Shown: positions 1-14,045, numbered from the stretch's first letter. The stretch: 64,000 nt of DNA from Datnioides undecimradiatus (GCA_008933995.1 WARS01000031.1:3066001-3130000); one strand, 5' to 3'. Made by a program: numbers and translations. The notes: generated from the sequence alone by a model not told the origin.

Positions 1-393
1 GTTTAGGTTTGTTGACCTGATAGTTAATGAAACAATGCAGATCACCTCAGGTTTTTCATTTGTGTTTATAGATGAGCAGACATCATAAACAAACCTGTGT
101 TTCTGTTCAGGTGTGACGATGAAAAATGATTCTTTGTTCTTTTTTAAATTAAGGAGTGAACATAAGATAAAATCTTTAATTAAATTATGTCACTGGGTTA
201 AATCTGACTAACCTGCTTCCATGGAGAGGAGCATGTGCACATACTGTGTATCTGTAGTGGGATGAGTGGTGTGTTTGTTGAGGCAGAGGACCACTGTTTG
301 TGACCACGAGTCGCTTCTTTATTTGTGGTTTTAACAGAGAGACAACAGCAGAGTAGTTTTCCACAAGCAGCTCTCCTTTCTTTCCCTGTCACG

Positions 394-428
394 GACACAC
401 ACACACACACTCACACACACACACACAA
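394..428. repeat. CA dinucleotide microsatellite
   Basis: This is an (AC)n run with one T interruption, about 35 bp long. It creates spurious Thr/His-rich and Cys/Val-rich open frames on the two strands. Confidence 0.9.
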
Positions 429-1449
429 CAGTCCAGACTGGCCGTGTAAAGCAGTGAAACTCTATCCCCGGCTGGACCACCTCAACTGGGCCCCGACTCC
501 TCCTGACCCCACAGCATTTAAAGCGAGTTGAGAAAGGGGACCTCGGTTTCCCAGAGAGAGCCCAGAGGAGGAGAAGGAGGGGTGCAGCTGTCTTCTGGCT
601 TCTCACACCGCACGCCTTTTAGCAGCTCAAAGGGAGCAGCCAAGAGAGAGGGAGGCCAGAGGTCACACCAGCCAACCTTCATACCCGCCTACCTCTGATG
701 TTCCCTGTTTTTTCCCTCTTCTTCTTTTACTGTTTCCAGATTTCCCAGCCGTAAAACACTTCCCAGGTGACATCCCTCCTCTCACGTCGCAAATAATCAA
801 AACCGTCATGTCAGCTCCTGTTTCTCTTTTAAATGCTATCCTCTGTGTGTCCATGTGTGTGTGTGTAGTGAGATATGTTTCTATATGCATCTGCGCACAG
901 CGGGAAAATTACTCTCAAGTAAAAGTTTCATGATCAAATTGATGTGTAAGCAGTTCAATGTTATCACCAAAACAGCTGGAAACTATAATCTTTTTTATTG
1001 TATCAAACCCATTTTGAATCATTATTGCTAATTGCCTCTCTGTATAGTAGTTTCATTGTTACTGGTGGAGTCTGCTTTTCCCACACAGCACTGAGTTGTG
1101 TACCCACACACCAGATACTCACAGGAAATAATGCATATGCAGACTCGATGTAAAGCAGAAAACAAAAGCTGATGACAATGACCTTCAGTCACGAGTCTCT
1201 TCTGTTAAAACTTGATGTAAAGGTTCTTCTCAGTCCACAGATTGGTTGGCTGCATGGTGAACATGTACACAAGGTGCTTCTGTTTTCTGATAGCCACTCG
1301 TGATGTGTTTACTGCCCCCTGTGGTCAATACAGGCGTCATTTTACCTACTTTGAGGTTTGTTTTATTAAAATACATGAACCCCCACCACCTGTAGCCCCC
1401 AGTGCTGCCAAAATCAACCAGGTCTGATGATTTTAAATCTGCATTAATT

Positions 1450-1640
1450 AATATTCACTCTGTTCTCTGGCTCTTTAGCTGCTAAATGGTTCTCTGCGTT
1501 CACCAGCTGTGTGTGCCTGTTGTTGGGTGCTGGGAGGGAAGTTGTTTGTTTTTTTTTACTGTGATTGTTGATGAAATTAACCCAGACTTTAAAGTAGCAG
1601 CCTGTAAAGCCAAAACAATCAGCTGAAAGAAACTGAAATT
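1450..1640. repeat. Diverged interspersed repeat, copy 1 (pair with 10,015-10,260)
   Basis: The stretch shares recognisable blocks with 10,015-10,260: 'aatattcactctgtt', then 'ctttagctgctaaatg', then 'ccagctg' followed by a 'ctgtg' tail, in the same order and orientation. It resembles a dispersed repeat I remember from percomorph fish. The family name is unknown to me and its ends are approximate. Confidence 0.5.
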
Positions 1641-3309
1641 CTCTGAGTCATGTGATAATTCTCTGAGGACTCGTGAGTGTGAGGGGCCTGTTTACACATG
1701 GTTATTTGCTGATGTTAAAGTAAACATATTGATTATAGCAGCTGTAGAATAAATAGTCATTAACTATTTGTTATGTGTTTATGTATTTTGGTTTGATTAT
1801 TGCTGATTCATATTAGCAACACTTTAATGTGGTGGCTGATCAAGTTGGAGCTAAGTGCAATGACTTTATCAAGTGCTGAATAGCTGAATGTATAATCATG
1901 CACCTGAACAGGTAGAGCATGTCGTCATCACAGGGTTGATCATTTGAAACCTAATTGTTCCTCAAGGTTTGACGAGTACTTGCTATGATAGCTCGCCACC
2001 ATCTGTTGAAATTAAAGGCAAATTGCTTTGGATAAAAGCTCTATAATAACGCAGACCATATACTATAAGATGTTTTGCATGTAAAATCTACAAATAGCGT
2101 GTAATAAAGCTTAACTCTTGCCTGTTGTATTATATGCACACACTCTATACAACTGTCTTCACGTGGGTGTGTTTGTGAAAAGGCTGGTGGTTGAAAAACA
2201 CTATCATTTTCTGCCACTTCTTCCTTCCCTTCCTTCTTCCTTCCTTGCCTGTGGTTCCAGTTTAAGATGGAGTGTCATGTGGTGGAGGGTGACTGATGGA
2301 GAATGTGGGCATTAACATGCTGAGGCCACAGGAGACGTGGCACTGAAAGCATTAATGGAGTGACTGTTTCTGAGAAAAGGAGGGCTGATGTGATTGCAAT
2401 GTGTGCCGGGGGAATCATTCTGCAGGAGCCGACCATGCAGGCTGTATAGCTGCCCCTATAACACATTTATATGTATTTGAGAGATAAATTGGGTGGCCTT
2501 TGCAATGGCACCGAGTATAGGGTTCACATGCAGAGATATGCAGTCATCATCTATGACACAGCCCCTCCGTCCCTCAAGTTTCTCTTCATTTATCACTCAA
2601 ACACACATGCATGCACACTCACCACACAGCGCCAAAGCGAGTACTCACCGGTTAACACGTACAACACCCCCTAGCACCCTCAAGAAAGAAAAAAAGGGGG
2701 GAGAAGGGTAGAGCGTGGGGGAGGGGGAGCAGCAGATATCGCATCCCCTGTGCGTATGACGGCAGTGATGTGTGGAGCAGGACAAAGAAAAGGATGGAGG
2801 CTGGGACAAAGGGAGCAAGGGAAGGAGATGTAGGGGTGGCTTTGAGGAAAGAGAAGCTCAAAGGATGCTGGAGGCTGTAGCGAATGGCAGAAGGTGTGAG
2901 GATGTAAAACCAGTAACAGTTGGGGCAGATGGCGTATGCTGCTTTGAGGTTCAGATTACAAAAAACATATTTTCTCAGCCATAATGATGCAGCCATGGAC
3001 ATACATGTGTCATTTTTAGATATTTAGCACAGATTTCTGCTCAGTTCAATGGAGTCTGGATCAGTGCTTCCAGAGTTCAACCCTAGTTGCATTTCCTCTG
3101 TCATCAGTTTTAACATTCGAACAACCTGAAATGGTGACGTTCCCTGAAGAAAGTCTGCTGAATTTTATGGAAACTGGTTTCACAGTGGGACAGTCCTGAG
3201 CACAGGACTCTTTATAGAACATAGCTCCTATGAAAACTGTTCTCTCTGAGGTCTGTGGGTTATCCAGAGGACAAGCAACACTACACACAGTGTAGTCTGT
3301 CTGTAGGAC

Positions 3310-3790
3310 ACTGGTTTTAGTGAAATGTCTTGACAACTATTTGAAGGATTTTCATGACATTTTGTGGAGACATTCATGGTCCCCAGGGGATACATTTTAA
3401 TATCTTTGCTGATCCTCGTGACTTTTTATCTAGTGCCACTGTGATGTTGACATTTGTGGTTTTTAGTGAAGTGTCCCCACAAGTGTAAGATAGATTTTTC
3501 ATGAAATTTGCTTCAGAAGATCACGGCCCTCTGAGGATGGATTGCAATAACTACTGTGATCTCTGAACTTTTCCATCATCTGGTCAAATCGCAGTTTGTC
3601 CAACAAAAATAAAGACAGTCTTATCAGCCTGAGCTATGCTTTGTTTGGTGTGAGTCAGAAAATGTTAGCATGATAACACACTAAAACAAACCTGCAAACA
3701 CACTTGTACTGACTGTGGTGCTAACATCCGGAGCATGTTAGCATGGTAATGTTACCATTTAGTTTCAAGCACCTGGAGTAGATGACACTA
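3310..3790 (+). repeat. Diverged percomorph-type interspersed repeat
   Basis: The stretch reads as an old copy of a family common in spiny-rayed fish. It has 'gacattcatggtcccca' near 3370, 'gttgacatttgtggtt' near 3447, and a terminal 'catgttagcatggtaatg' block near 3735. Related blocks recur at 25,990-26,190 and 59,275-59,650. No open frame remains. The assignment is from memory. Confidence 0.6.
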
Positions 3791-3799
3791 AAGGTAAGT

Positions 3800-6700
3800 G
3801 AGGAAATACTTTTTGTGAGCTGACCTGAGAGAGAGGAAATGATGGTGGAAGTTGAGGCAGAGCTTTACACTCATACAACTGCTTACATTTCTTTTGCCAC
3901 TAAATGCATAGTTGGTCATTTCTAACAGTCTTTTTCTTCTTCTCTGCTTTTTCTTCCTCTTATTCTGGCTTACTGTTTATGTTGTTTATGCGACCTGTTG
4001 CCCCAGGCCTGTCCCTCTCCATTAACCCCAGCTCTCACCTGTCTCTAATCCATTCCCAGGAAGCAACCCACTCGGGGATTGTGGTGTGCAAACAAGGCTT
4101 TGTTCCAACAAGAGGGTCAGGGCTTTGTTCCAGCACTTGTATCTGGCCTTGAGGAAGCGTTCTTTCATACCGAACGACATGAAAAAAAAGATGGTATTCA
4201 TTGTCTCCCTGATTGACTCAAACATTTCATGTATTGATTTTTCATGGTCTAATCACGCTGCTTGTGCCAAGGTCGGCTTCCTGTTTCATTGCCCTGAACA
4301 GAGTACAGTTGTTGCAGGCGCAGGGAAACAGCTAATGCAGCAATATATTCTTATCCATCAATGAGGGAAACATGGAAGAGTGGACCCCGCCTGCACCCCC
4401 CCACGCCATCCTGTCCTGTCTTTCTCTCCCTTTACCCCCTCCTCTCTCTATCTGTTTAATCACGCAGAGCCATATGGATGCACAGTGTGTTGTATTAATT
4501 AGACCCCAGGGCGTGGTCACACTCTGGGGACTGGAGTGACTCTAGCAGTTGCTATGCTGGGAGCAGAAATCTACCCCCCAGCATAAACTGGGAGGATGGA
4601 GATACAGTAGGTGAGCTGAGATGGACCACATGCAGGAAAATATATTTTTCTGGTCCCACTGCTGGTTACGTGGAGACCTGTTGTTTTCAGTGAGTACCAT
4701 ATCTGGCCTCAGATCAGCTGTGTTAGCACGCGGATGGTGACTGGCTACTGTCTCACACAGGAGGAACGAAATTATTGTGAATGATTGATCGATTGTTTGT
4801 AAAATGATTCAAGACTGTTGTGAGAAATATCAATGGACTTAGATTACAATTAAGTGGACAAAATCATTATGTCGGCTGATCAATGGGGCGAAGTCCAACA
4901 AACTGAACCGATCAATTTGTTTTTACGCTACAGTTGGATGTTTGTCTACTAAGATGATTATATCAGCTTCAGATAATCAGATTAATCTCACTGCACAATT
5001 TTTTGTGTGTATGTACAGTTTTGTTACGACATTAATTTTATTGATTACGTGCTTGTTTTGGGAGAACTTCAGTTTCTTAATTGAAAACTAAACACGACCT
5101 CTCTGTTTGAAAGATTCATGAATGAACTAAAATTGTCTTGTCTCATAAATTATGGGTCCCTAGTTTTCTTATAACTTCCTTGAAAATAATGTATATGTCA
5201 ATGTCATTTCTTGGAAAGATTCCTAGAAAGGACTACATCATTACACAAGTGTTCATGTGTCATGTGTATATCTGGCTTGTTACAAGGAAGCCTGTTAGAG
5301 TTGTCAAACAAACCAGGGGTCAAGGGATTGAGCAGGCGGAGGTAGGTGTCTTTGGTTCTGGTTCAAAATTCTTCTGAAAATCAACATCCACATCTACAAT
5401 CTTCTAACTACATAGAGTAACTATTAAAAGAGCGGATACTGTAATACACACAGTCTTATGATGAACCGAAAATTACATTGTTCTTTTCAGGAAATGTCCT
5501 TGGCAACTAAGATGACATTACAAAACCTGAAAGCATCATGGAGTGTGATGATTAGCCTTGAAGTATTTGTTTTACAGTGAAGTGTTGTTAAAATTCAACA
5601 TTGTGATTTTGTGATGAGTTCTATTTATTATTAACATTCGCATTCACAAAGTTGACACCATAACAAATGTCTGTAAACAGAGTTAGAGCACTCTAAACTT
5701 TTCTTTAACATTGGCTACCTGCACCAACACAACAGGCTCCTTTATAACTTACTTAATACATGTTCTCCCAAGTACTTCACAATAATGAACAAGCACTCTG
5801 ACATTTCAACTCCTAAAGTGAAGTGTTACTTTTATTTTTATTTTTATAGAAATTTTATCTCCTGCAGATTATATAAGTCTGGGTGCCTGAGCCTTGGAAG
5901 GGTTAAAGAGGGCACTCACTTGGTATGTTAGTGTGTTGAGTGTGAGAGTGTGTGTGTTTGTAATACAGATTGAGAAAGTGACACAGAAATAAGAGAGTGA
6001 GAAGGAGCACTCAGTGCAGTTAGGCTTCATCTATCCCTCATTGCATCAGCCCATTTCAGAAAACAACACTAATAAGACAACAAAGGAATAAAAGTTTATA
6101 TATATGGCAAAGAAAGAAAGAAAGAAAGAAAGAAAGCAGCGTCTGGTTAGCTGGTCCTGTCTAAAGAAGTTGACCTCACTCCTTGTGTGGACTGACCTTA
6201 TGTATTTGCCCAAACTCTTAAGTGTTGTGAATTCCTGAGTCTCACACATCGCTCCCACTGAGGGACCACAGATCTGGGTGGGCATCAGGTCCAGTTGCTT
6301 GGCTGGCGAGGTGGCCTGCTTGAACTGAGGGGCCAACAGAGGGAGCATGGGGGGGGGGCCCTAAATGGGACGTCGGTGGGGGGTGAGGTCGGCTTAAGGG
6401 GTCACAGGGAAAGGGGCAGATTTGGGTCAGTGTTTGCCCAGCTGTCTCCTGGGCAGTTGAAAAGGAAATTACAGGATAGAGATGGTTTGGTCAGAGGAGT
6501 GGGGAGTTACGTGTCATTCAAGAATAGTGTTTATTGTGGCCAAAGGCGGCTGACGACATTCAGGGAGTCATTTCTACCCTGCGTGTATCCCGCTGTAAAC
6601 ACAGCATGATGATCACGTTTAAATCGTATATGGTGCATATTCATAGATTTATAGATTTATTAATAGATTTATTTGCAACATTGTCATTCATTTTGAGTAA

Positions 6701-8788
6701 TTTTCTGGCAGCCTGATAAAGTCCAATTTTTACTCCCTTTTTATCAATTTTAGTGTTTTCACCCTCTTTAGTTTCTGTATTTGTCTCTAGAAATTGAGCA
6801 AGAGCAGCTATAAAGCCTCAAGAGTTGGTGGAGATGGAGCCTAAAGATCATAATTACATTAATCATCGGGCCCAAAACACAACTTTAAATTTTTTTGTCT
6901 TTTTGTGCCTGCAGCATGTGAATTGCTGTTAGTGCTTGCCATCAACATAAAAACTGAAAACCACACATATAAACATGTAAAATGTAACAATATGTCTTGC
7001 TCTCACTCCTCCCAAGTACTTGAACTTTTTCAAGGTACTTATACTCAACCCGGGATCACTGAGCTTAGATTTGTTTTGTTTCCTATAGATAAAATTAGCC
7101 CTCAGCCTGCTTTCAAACAACATTAACATGCTGCACAATCAAGTTGACAATATGTCAGGATGGTATTTACAGCTTGTTGATCTTTAAGTGGCCAAGAAAA
7201 ATGAACACAGGTTCATACATTTATTGTTCGCAGTGTTTCATTTGATTTCGGTTGTCTCTTGTTCACCTTGACATTGCAGCTGCATGCACAGGATGCATCA
7301 TCAAGTCATGGTGGTTTTAGTTTGTTACAATACAACCTGGAGACGCCAGTGGTCGCTCATTTCTTGTCCCTTGGCTTATTACAATCTATGGTCACTTATG
7401 TTCACTGGTCTGATATTCCTCCTCCTCCTCCAAACATCTCCAGTCACTATAATCCTCTCAAAGCTACCCTCCATTATTCTCCTGCCCTATGGTCCCAGGA
7501 GAACTCATTTCCACTGCGTCATTTGATTTACCAAATCCGGTGAAACAAGCGTGCAACATATAGATCCTTAATCCTGAATCAAACACAACCACATTTATTA
7601 CATTTGTTAGATTTAGTATGTATTTATGTATTTTTACTTAGATCTGTATGTCACAGTATAAACTGAATTTGGTTCTGTAAGTTAGAGACAATTGAACAAA
7701 CAGGTGACAGTCCCCATCAACAATGTTAAATTACTATTTTCTACATAGATTTGTTGCATATCTGCTGATTAAGCAAAGACCCAGTATCACAACTCATCTT
7801 TTTAATCCTCTTCGGTCAAGAATCAGCCCTGAAAGAAACTAAAGGTAAACAAGGATTTTTCATGTCTGCGTGGTCTTTGATTGAAGCTTTAGGTCCACAA
7901 AGGCTTGTTTTATTGACAGCAGAAACATATAAAAATGAGGACTGCCCTGGGGGTCCACTTTAATCCAGATGTTGTACTCCAAGATTGGATCATGTGAAAT
8001 GATTGCATTGCTCTCAAATTGCATCATCACCCGCAGGATGAAGGATAGTCAGCCTAATGGATGGACCTACTTTGGTGCGGAAACACAGGACCCATTTTCT
8101 GAGCCTCATGCGATAAAGAGCCAGGTTAGGGTGGAGAGATGGGTGGATGGTGGGGGTTACAGGTGGAGGTCGTTGTGGTTGCTGGTTCGTCTTATCAAAT
8201 TAGTGAGCTGGCGTGGAGGCGAGGTGAAGGTCATGGTGGCTTCCTCTGTTTCTGCTTCTACCCCACCAACCCACACCGACCCCCACCCAGTACATCCACC
8301 ACTTCTATGTTCCTTTGGTCAATGTCCTTCTTTACCATTGACAGCACACTCAATAACCATTACTCTCAACTGGACACGAAGTGGGTGGACCCCGCTGCGC
8401 CGCTAATCACACGATCAATAGGTGACCATAAAATACCAGTGAGCTCACCAGAGGGATCTATTAGTATAAAGAGTGGTAACACTAACTGAATCACAGTACA
8501 TAATGATATTAAGAGGGCAGTATGTACAAGAATAACACATAATATTATTGGCTTATGCACGCTTTAGTTTATGATCATTTTCATGGTAAATTAAATGAAT
8601 TTTAAATTGCAGTTTTGTCTAAAATTCATTTTTTATGGCTTTGTTATGAATCATTGCATCTGACTGGCCTTTGTCCCTTCATTGCAGCCATTACAGAGAC
8701 TCTTTACAATGGCCTTTCCTTTGTTGTCTCAGCCTATAGGCACAATCCTATTGGTGTGCATGCTTGGTAATGTATGGATGATGAAACA
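3800..8788. other. Intergenic, no gene found
   Basis: No defensible coding exon. The stretch contains an AAAG microsatellite near 6110-6136, a G run near 6350 and two blocks that look like conserved noncoding DNA (4040-4360 and 4450-4560). Open frames such as 7969-8406 have no coding bias or recognisable domain. Confidence 0.55.
6110..6136. repeat. AAAG tetranucleotide microsatellite
   Basis: About six tandem AAAG units in an otherwise unique AT-rich setting. Confidence 0.9.
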
Positions 8789-8800
8789 TACACACACACA

Positions 8801-8845
<45 letters not shown>

Positions 8846-8895
8846 ACACACACACATACACACACACACACATACACACACACACACACACACAA
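8789..8895. repeat. CA microsatellite, about 105 bp
   Basis: A long (CA)n run interrupted several times by TA at semi-regular intervals, the longest CA array of the window. It produces a His/Thr-repeat frame on + and a Val/Cys-repeat frame on -, neither of which is a gene. Confidence 0.95.
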
Positions 8896-11800
8896 TGTGA
8901 AAACTCCAAATTTGGCCCAGTGGACAGGAAAGAAAAGCAGTGCCACCTGATGGTCAGATGATGTCACTGCAGTGAGTTTACCTCAAATCCACTCATCTCT
9001 GCATAGAAGCTGCAATAGAAATACACAACAACTAATAAGTTGCAACCCGTTTCAGATGTATTCATTATTAAAGGGAGATGAAATCATAACAAATATACAT
9101 TATAATCAGAGGAACATCTGATCTCCTCAGAGTAAAGACAGTAAAGCATGAGACACTTCCTAAAACAATGAGGCAAACAGAGTTTTATTCTCACAATGAA
9201 TATTTTAGCTGTAACCATATACAACATTACAGCCTCATGTGTAACACAGCAAGAGCACAGCCTTGTTTGATTTGTTGCTAAAAAAAAGTTATTCAGAAAA
9301 AAGTGTTTGTGTTTGCATTGTATTTACATTGTTCAATGCCTCTATACTTTCAGGTGCTTATAAGTTTTTCTTATTGTTATCAGTTCAAAAGTGCATTATG
9401 TCTGTTTGGGGTCTTAGTAAAGACTGTAAAACATGGTTAAATACAGTGGATCTTGGTATGTGTAATTGGTGTTGACAGCACTTTTTTTTCCAGCAGCACC
9501 TCTCCTTGATCCCAAATCAGTCCATATGGATTTCTGGTACTGAGTTTTATAAGAGGGACGCAGACGTCTCAGGGGGTCTAATTAATCCCAAACAGAAATA
9601 ATGTCACACACAAAATCTGTGAATGACTCTCTGACAAGCAAAAATTATATTTGTTCACACACGGTCCATAAAGATTCTTTAAATATTTTATTTTTTGATG
9701 TAACAACAATGCTTTATATACATTTCTGTTTTTATTCATTTGATTAATCAAATGTTTGTCCATGTTGTGGTGAACAGTAAGATTCCATTTGAAGATATTT
9801 CTACAAACTGGGTTTTAATATGGTCAAAAGAAAGTAGGCATGTATTGCAGCTAACTTTACTTTTTGCCACTTGAAGTATCATAAATAAGTTGTAACCACA
9901 ACACTGGGACATCAGCACCTTTTAAGTTGATTTGACAAACTTGTCAGAAACATCACCCAGAGAAACATCATCATTAACCTGGAGTTGTATTTGTGATCAC
10001 CTGCAGAGTGTAAGTCCAATATTCACTCTGTTTTACTCTTTGCTTGGTCTCTAACAAACTCCTGGGGGAAATATGTGGTTCTTTAGCTGCTAAATGCTCC
10101 ATTATGTTTGCCAGCTGGTTACTAACTGTGTCTGTCTCTGTTTAGTGCTGAACAGGATGCGTTCAGGGGGATTTTAGAGCTTTTCCTCCGAAAACGACAC
10201 AATGAGAGACGAAACAATAAACTTAACAGTAAAGCTGCTGCCAGAATATATAAACACTGAGTTTAAAGTCTTCATAAAACTCCAAGGGGAGGTGCAAAAT
10301 TTTTATAGTTTCATTTGAGACATTTTATCATAAAAAAGGATTATTATTACATTATTTTTAGTTTTAAGAACAAAAAAGTTAATTTTGTAATAATTGCCAT
10401 ACATATAAAGCAGTGGGGCCTTTACGACACTCAAACAATGAAGACGTGACACTGTTCTCAACATGACACAGTCATTTGTTTTACATTTAGCCATAACTGC
10501 TACAAGTCTACATGAACTTTATGATTTCTTCCATCTTGCTTTGGCAGTTTGGTGTCATGGCTTGCAACAAGATCATCACTCCTCACAGTGTAGAAATTTG
10601 ATCCTTTAGTGGTGTTTGTGTGTGTGTAAATGTGATGGTGTATGTGTGCGTATATAGCTACTGAACCCCAGTGGGAGGGAGCATCCAGGTCGTCGGGGCG
10701 GTGATTGACTATCTAGCTGAGTATTGCTGACGAGGGTGCAGTTTCTTTACTATGTCAATACAAACAGGCCTGTATCTCACTGACTCAACGGACACACACA
10801 CACACACACACATGCAATATCCAACTGCAACAACCATAAACCCTCGCAGGGCAATCCGTCATCTGGTGCTGCATATTGCTCTGTACCAATGAACCAAGTA
10901 GCAATAAGGCTGTCAGAGAGACACACACTTTCTCTTCGCAGTACATATGTCTTTGTCACAATATTTAATACCCCTCCAGGTTCCAGTGTACAGTGTCTCA
11001 CTCAGGCTTTGAGGGGATCAACTTGGATGTATGTGTCCAGAAGCTCCTGCATCCAATCAATATCTGGGGATTTGTCAACACTCCCTGGAGAAGGTGCTCA
11101 GCGTCCCCCTGCACCCCTCACCCCCAGTTCATGCATCCGCTGACTTAACCCACGTATCTGTAACCTGCAGACGCTTCTTCAGAGCTACACCATAAACCTT
11201 CCCTGTGCTCTTATTGATTGGGTGCTAATGTGGTTTAGAACAATACTAAGTAACACTGGTTCCTCATAGTGGCTAAAGTTTCAGCAACACAAAGAGATTA
11301 TCATCATCATGGTAAGTAGCTGTGTTTATTGCACTGGATGTGATGAATTCAGATGAATTCAGCAGCTGTGAAGGAGGAGAAAATGACGCAGCACACACTC
11401 GTTCTCTTTGTTTCTCCTTCTCTTGTCTCTTTTTAGTCATATTTTAATCTTCCCCCTCCACACATCCATACTGACACCACACACAGCACCCCTCATATGC
11501 AAACATTGCTTATATTGCACTCGGAGCCTCCCATACCAACACTGTATCTATACTGTTGATTGTCATAAACTATTTTGTTTATTGTCTGTGCATAGTAAAT
11601 CAGCAATTTAATCATATTGTACACAAATCTCTTCACTTCTTTGCAAATGGCAAAAAGTGAGACATAATACCTGCCTGTTCAGAAGAATATAAACATAATA
11701 ATAATTTCTCCATTTGTTGCACTGATCATTGTCATCGTCTCCCATCTGTCACCTCTGGGTGATCTGCTGCCTTTTTCCTCTGTCTGTCCCTGGGAAACAG

Positions 11801-13705
11801 TCCCTTGCTGCACCACCTACATCTCTCCTTATGGGTCAGGCTAAGGTCAGCATGAGTGTCACAGAAACCCTCTTTTCCACGTGTATATATTCACCTCAGC
11901 TACTTCTCTCCTTCTTACTCTCCTGTTTGGTGACACAAACATCACAGACACCGTCTCAGTTCCTCTGCCGCACTCGAAAACTCAGCTGCCATGACGAATT
12001 AAATGATGGCAAATACAAACATGTATGCATGAATGCAATTAAGCATACAGTACATATCTGTCTGTGTGTGCGTGTGTGTTTGGGAGTGATAAGTGCATTC
12101 GAAAAAGTGGAGTGATTTTCAATAATGAGGACAGATGAATGTGTGGAGCCACAAAGAGCAATTGTCCCTCCCTCACATCAGTTACAATCACAGTGAAGGT
12201 CTTCCAACTTTATTCAAATATCATAACTATCTCCTATAATTTACATACACTTGCATGCACACATATCTTGAATAATTCATTATGCACAACACTGGCAGCA
12301 CTGTTCATATGGAGATGGAAAGGCAGGAAAATTCAAAGCTTCCACCGTCGATCCTGCTTGTTAATTTTCTGCGTGCATAATTGCATGTGCCTCTACAGCG
12401 AAGAACAAAGAGCAGCAGGTCCTGCAACCTCATTCAAATGCCCAAAGCAATTTTATTCTCCACCTAAATATTGAATGATTAGATCCATTTGAGAATAAAT
12501 AAAGGTGACAGCAGCTGTACAGATAAATACTGTGTTCTTATTTTGGACTTTGTTTAAAATGAGTATGTTTTTGCAACAACATATTTGAATAAATATTGAG
12601 TGAATTCATCTCTGAAGGAGAGTGAGTGTGTGTGTGTGTTTGTGTGTCCACTCCTTCAAATTTCACACTACTTCCTCTGACCTCATCAATTCAGTGTTCC
12701 TCCTCTTTTTCTCTTTGTTTTCTGCTGCTTCCTCCATCCCACTCCTTGTCATCAAATGCAATTATGGAAATACGCAGACAATTTTGGTAAAAAGGGGACA
12801 ATAGCATGCAGAGAGGTGTATTTGTTGCCCCACTGACTTAGATCACATCACTGTTCCTCTGGGCTGCACACAGTTGGATACCTACCATATCACACAGTCC
12901 TCTAGCCTCCAAGCTTTAATATGAGAAATATGCTGATGTTTGCCACCCTGTAGTGGGTTTTTTTCTGAATTTGCATTTCAATAGCTGAGGTGCCACATGT
13001 AGTTTCTGGTGAGATAATACCTGGCAAGCACGTAACGCTGAATGAAGGACCCTTCTTCTTCAGGTTTCACGTTCACTCTCTGAATAGAGACACTAAATTG
13101 CCATAGAAGATTCCACAGTTGGAGACACACTCAGGGATTGTCTGCTGCTGCTGCTCAGGATGTATGAGCATTCATAATTATCAAGTCTTCAATTAGACGG
13201 TAATGCTTCACGGTCAGGCTTGGCACTGATTTGAAAATGCCTGAGGAATATGCGTGCGTGTGTGTGAGCTCCACCATCTTGTTTCCGTGCTGTGATCTCA
13301 GAGACCATTGTTGCATCCCTTCATCACTGACATACACCACAGTGTCTCCCAGAAATTGTCTTTACATGACCCATTTGCTTTGCCTGATACGTTTAAAAAT
13401 GTGAGAGCTGCCAGGTTGATGTTGAGTGGAAGTGTCACAGGAAGTGTGACACCTTTGTGGTCTGTAGTGTCGTTATAGTTGGGTGACAGAAACACTTTGT
13501 TCAAGATTAGAGAAAGATGGTGGTTTGGTTGAATGTTAAGAAACTAAAGATGTGTGCTCTCATGCTCAAGTAACTGTTCACTTTTCAAATGTTTCAAAGT
13601 CTTTTTAATCTTGACCTTTAAATTTCTGCTTTGAGCCAGTATTGTAGGGAAATAAATATGTTGCCATTTGACAATCTGCAAATATGTTCAGTATTGACAT
13701 TTTGT
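8896..13705. other. Intergenic, no gene found
   Basis: No defensible exon. The stretch holds a repeat copy near 10,015-10,260, a short CA run near 10,790-10,812 and two candidate conserved noncoding blocks (10,850-11,140 and 11,980-12,500). Confidence 0.55.
10015..10260. repeat. Diverged interspersed repeat, copy 2 (pair with 1450-1640)
   Basis: Same ordered blocks as 1450-1640: 'aatattcactctgtt', 'ctttagctgctaaatg', 'gccagctgg'. The tail contains 'atgagagacgaaacaataaa'. This copy is longer and better preserved. No open frame. It is probably a nonautonomous teleost element, recognised from memory only. Confidence 0.5.
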
Positions 13706-14045
13706 GAATTAAAGGAGTGGTTTCCATACTACAGTACCGCTGTCATACAAAGCTATCTAGCAGCTGGCTGGACTAGCTTAGCAAAATAATAGAAGATACC
13801 AAAATTCACCTACAGCTACACATTGCCGTGTTATGAGAGGTCATGTGCCACACTAATTCTTCCAGGAGTTTCGTCATCACTGTGAGGTTGCCTGGCAACC
13901 AGGAGGGAGTCCTTTCATCCTCTGCAACACCTTCAGGTGTTGTTTTTACACTCTGCGTTTTTTTTACGGATTAAACAAACAAAATAAAACATGTTAATTA
14001 GTGAACTTTTGAGGTGCTGTTATGTTGATTGTGTTATTGCTGGGC
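13706..14045 (-). repeat. Interspersed repeat carrying an RFX-like X-box (copy 1)
   Basis: The stretch resembles a very common percomorph repeat: 'aaaggagtggtttcc' at the start, 'gctggctggactagcttagc', a block ending 'ggttgcctggcaacc' (13,886-13,900), then 'acggattaaacaaac' and 'gttaattagtgaacttt'. The same 15-bp palindrome and flanking logic occur at 51,860-52,262. Boundaries are approximate, and the family is recognised from memory. Confidence 0.65.

Larger units (their letters stand above)
1..3300. other. Intergenic, no gene found
   Basis: I see no exon with coding bias and matched splice sites on either strand. Short open frames here look random, including a leucine-rich one at 606-331 that runs through a CA repeat. 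The stretch holds a CA microsatellite near 394-428 and an old repeat copy near 1450-1640. The rest is unremarkable AT-rich DNA. Confidence 0.6.

Noticed and set aside
331..606. 91-codon frame on - with a leader-like start
   Set aside because: Runs through a CA microsatellite (Val/Cys repeats) and has no similarity I recognise.
7969..8406. 145-codon frame on +
   Set aside because: No codon bias, domain, splice partner or start context; overlaps other random frames.
8682..8967. Thr/His and Val/Cys repeat proteins
   Set aside because: Translation of the CA microsatellite on both strands.
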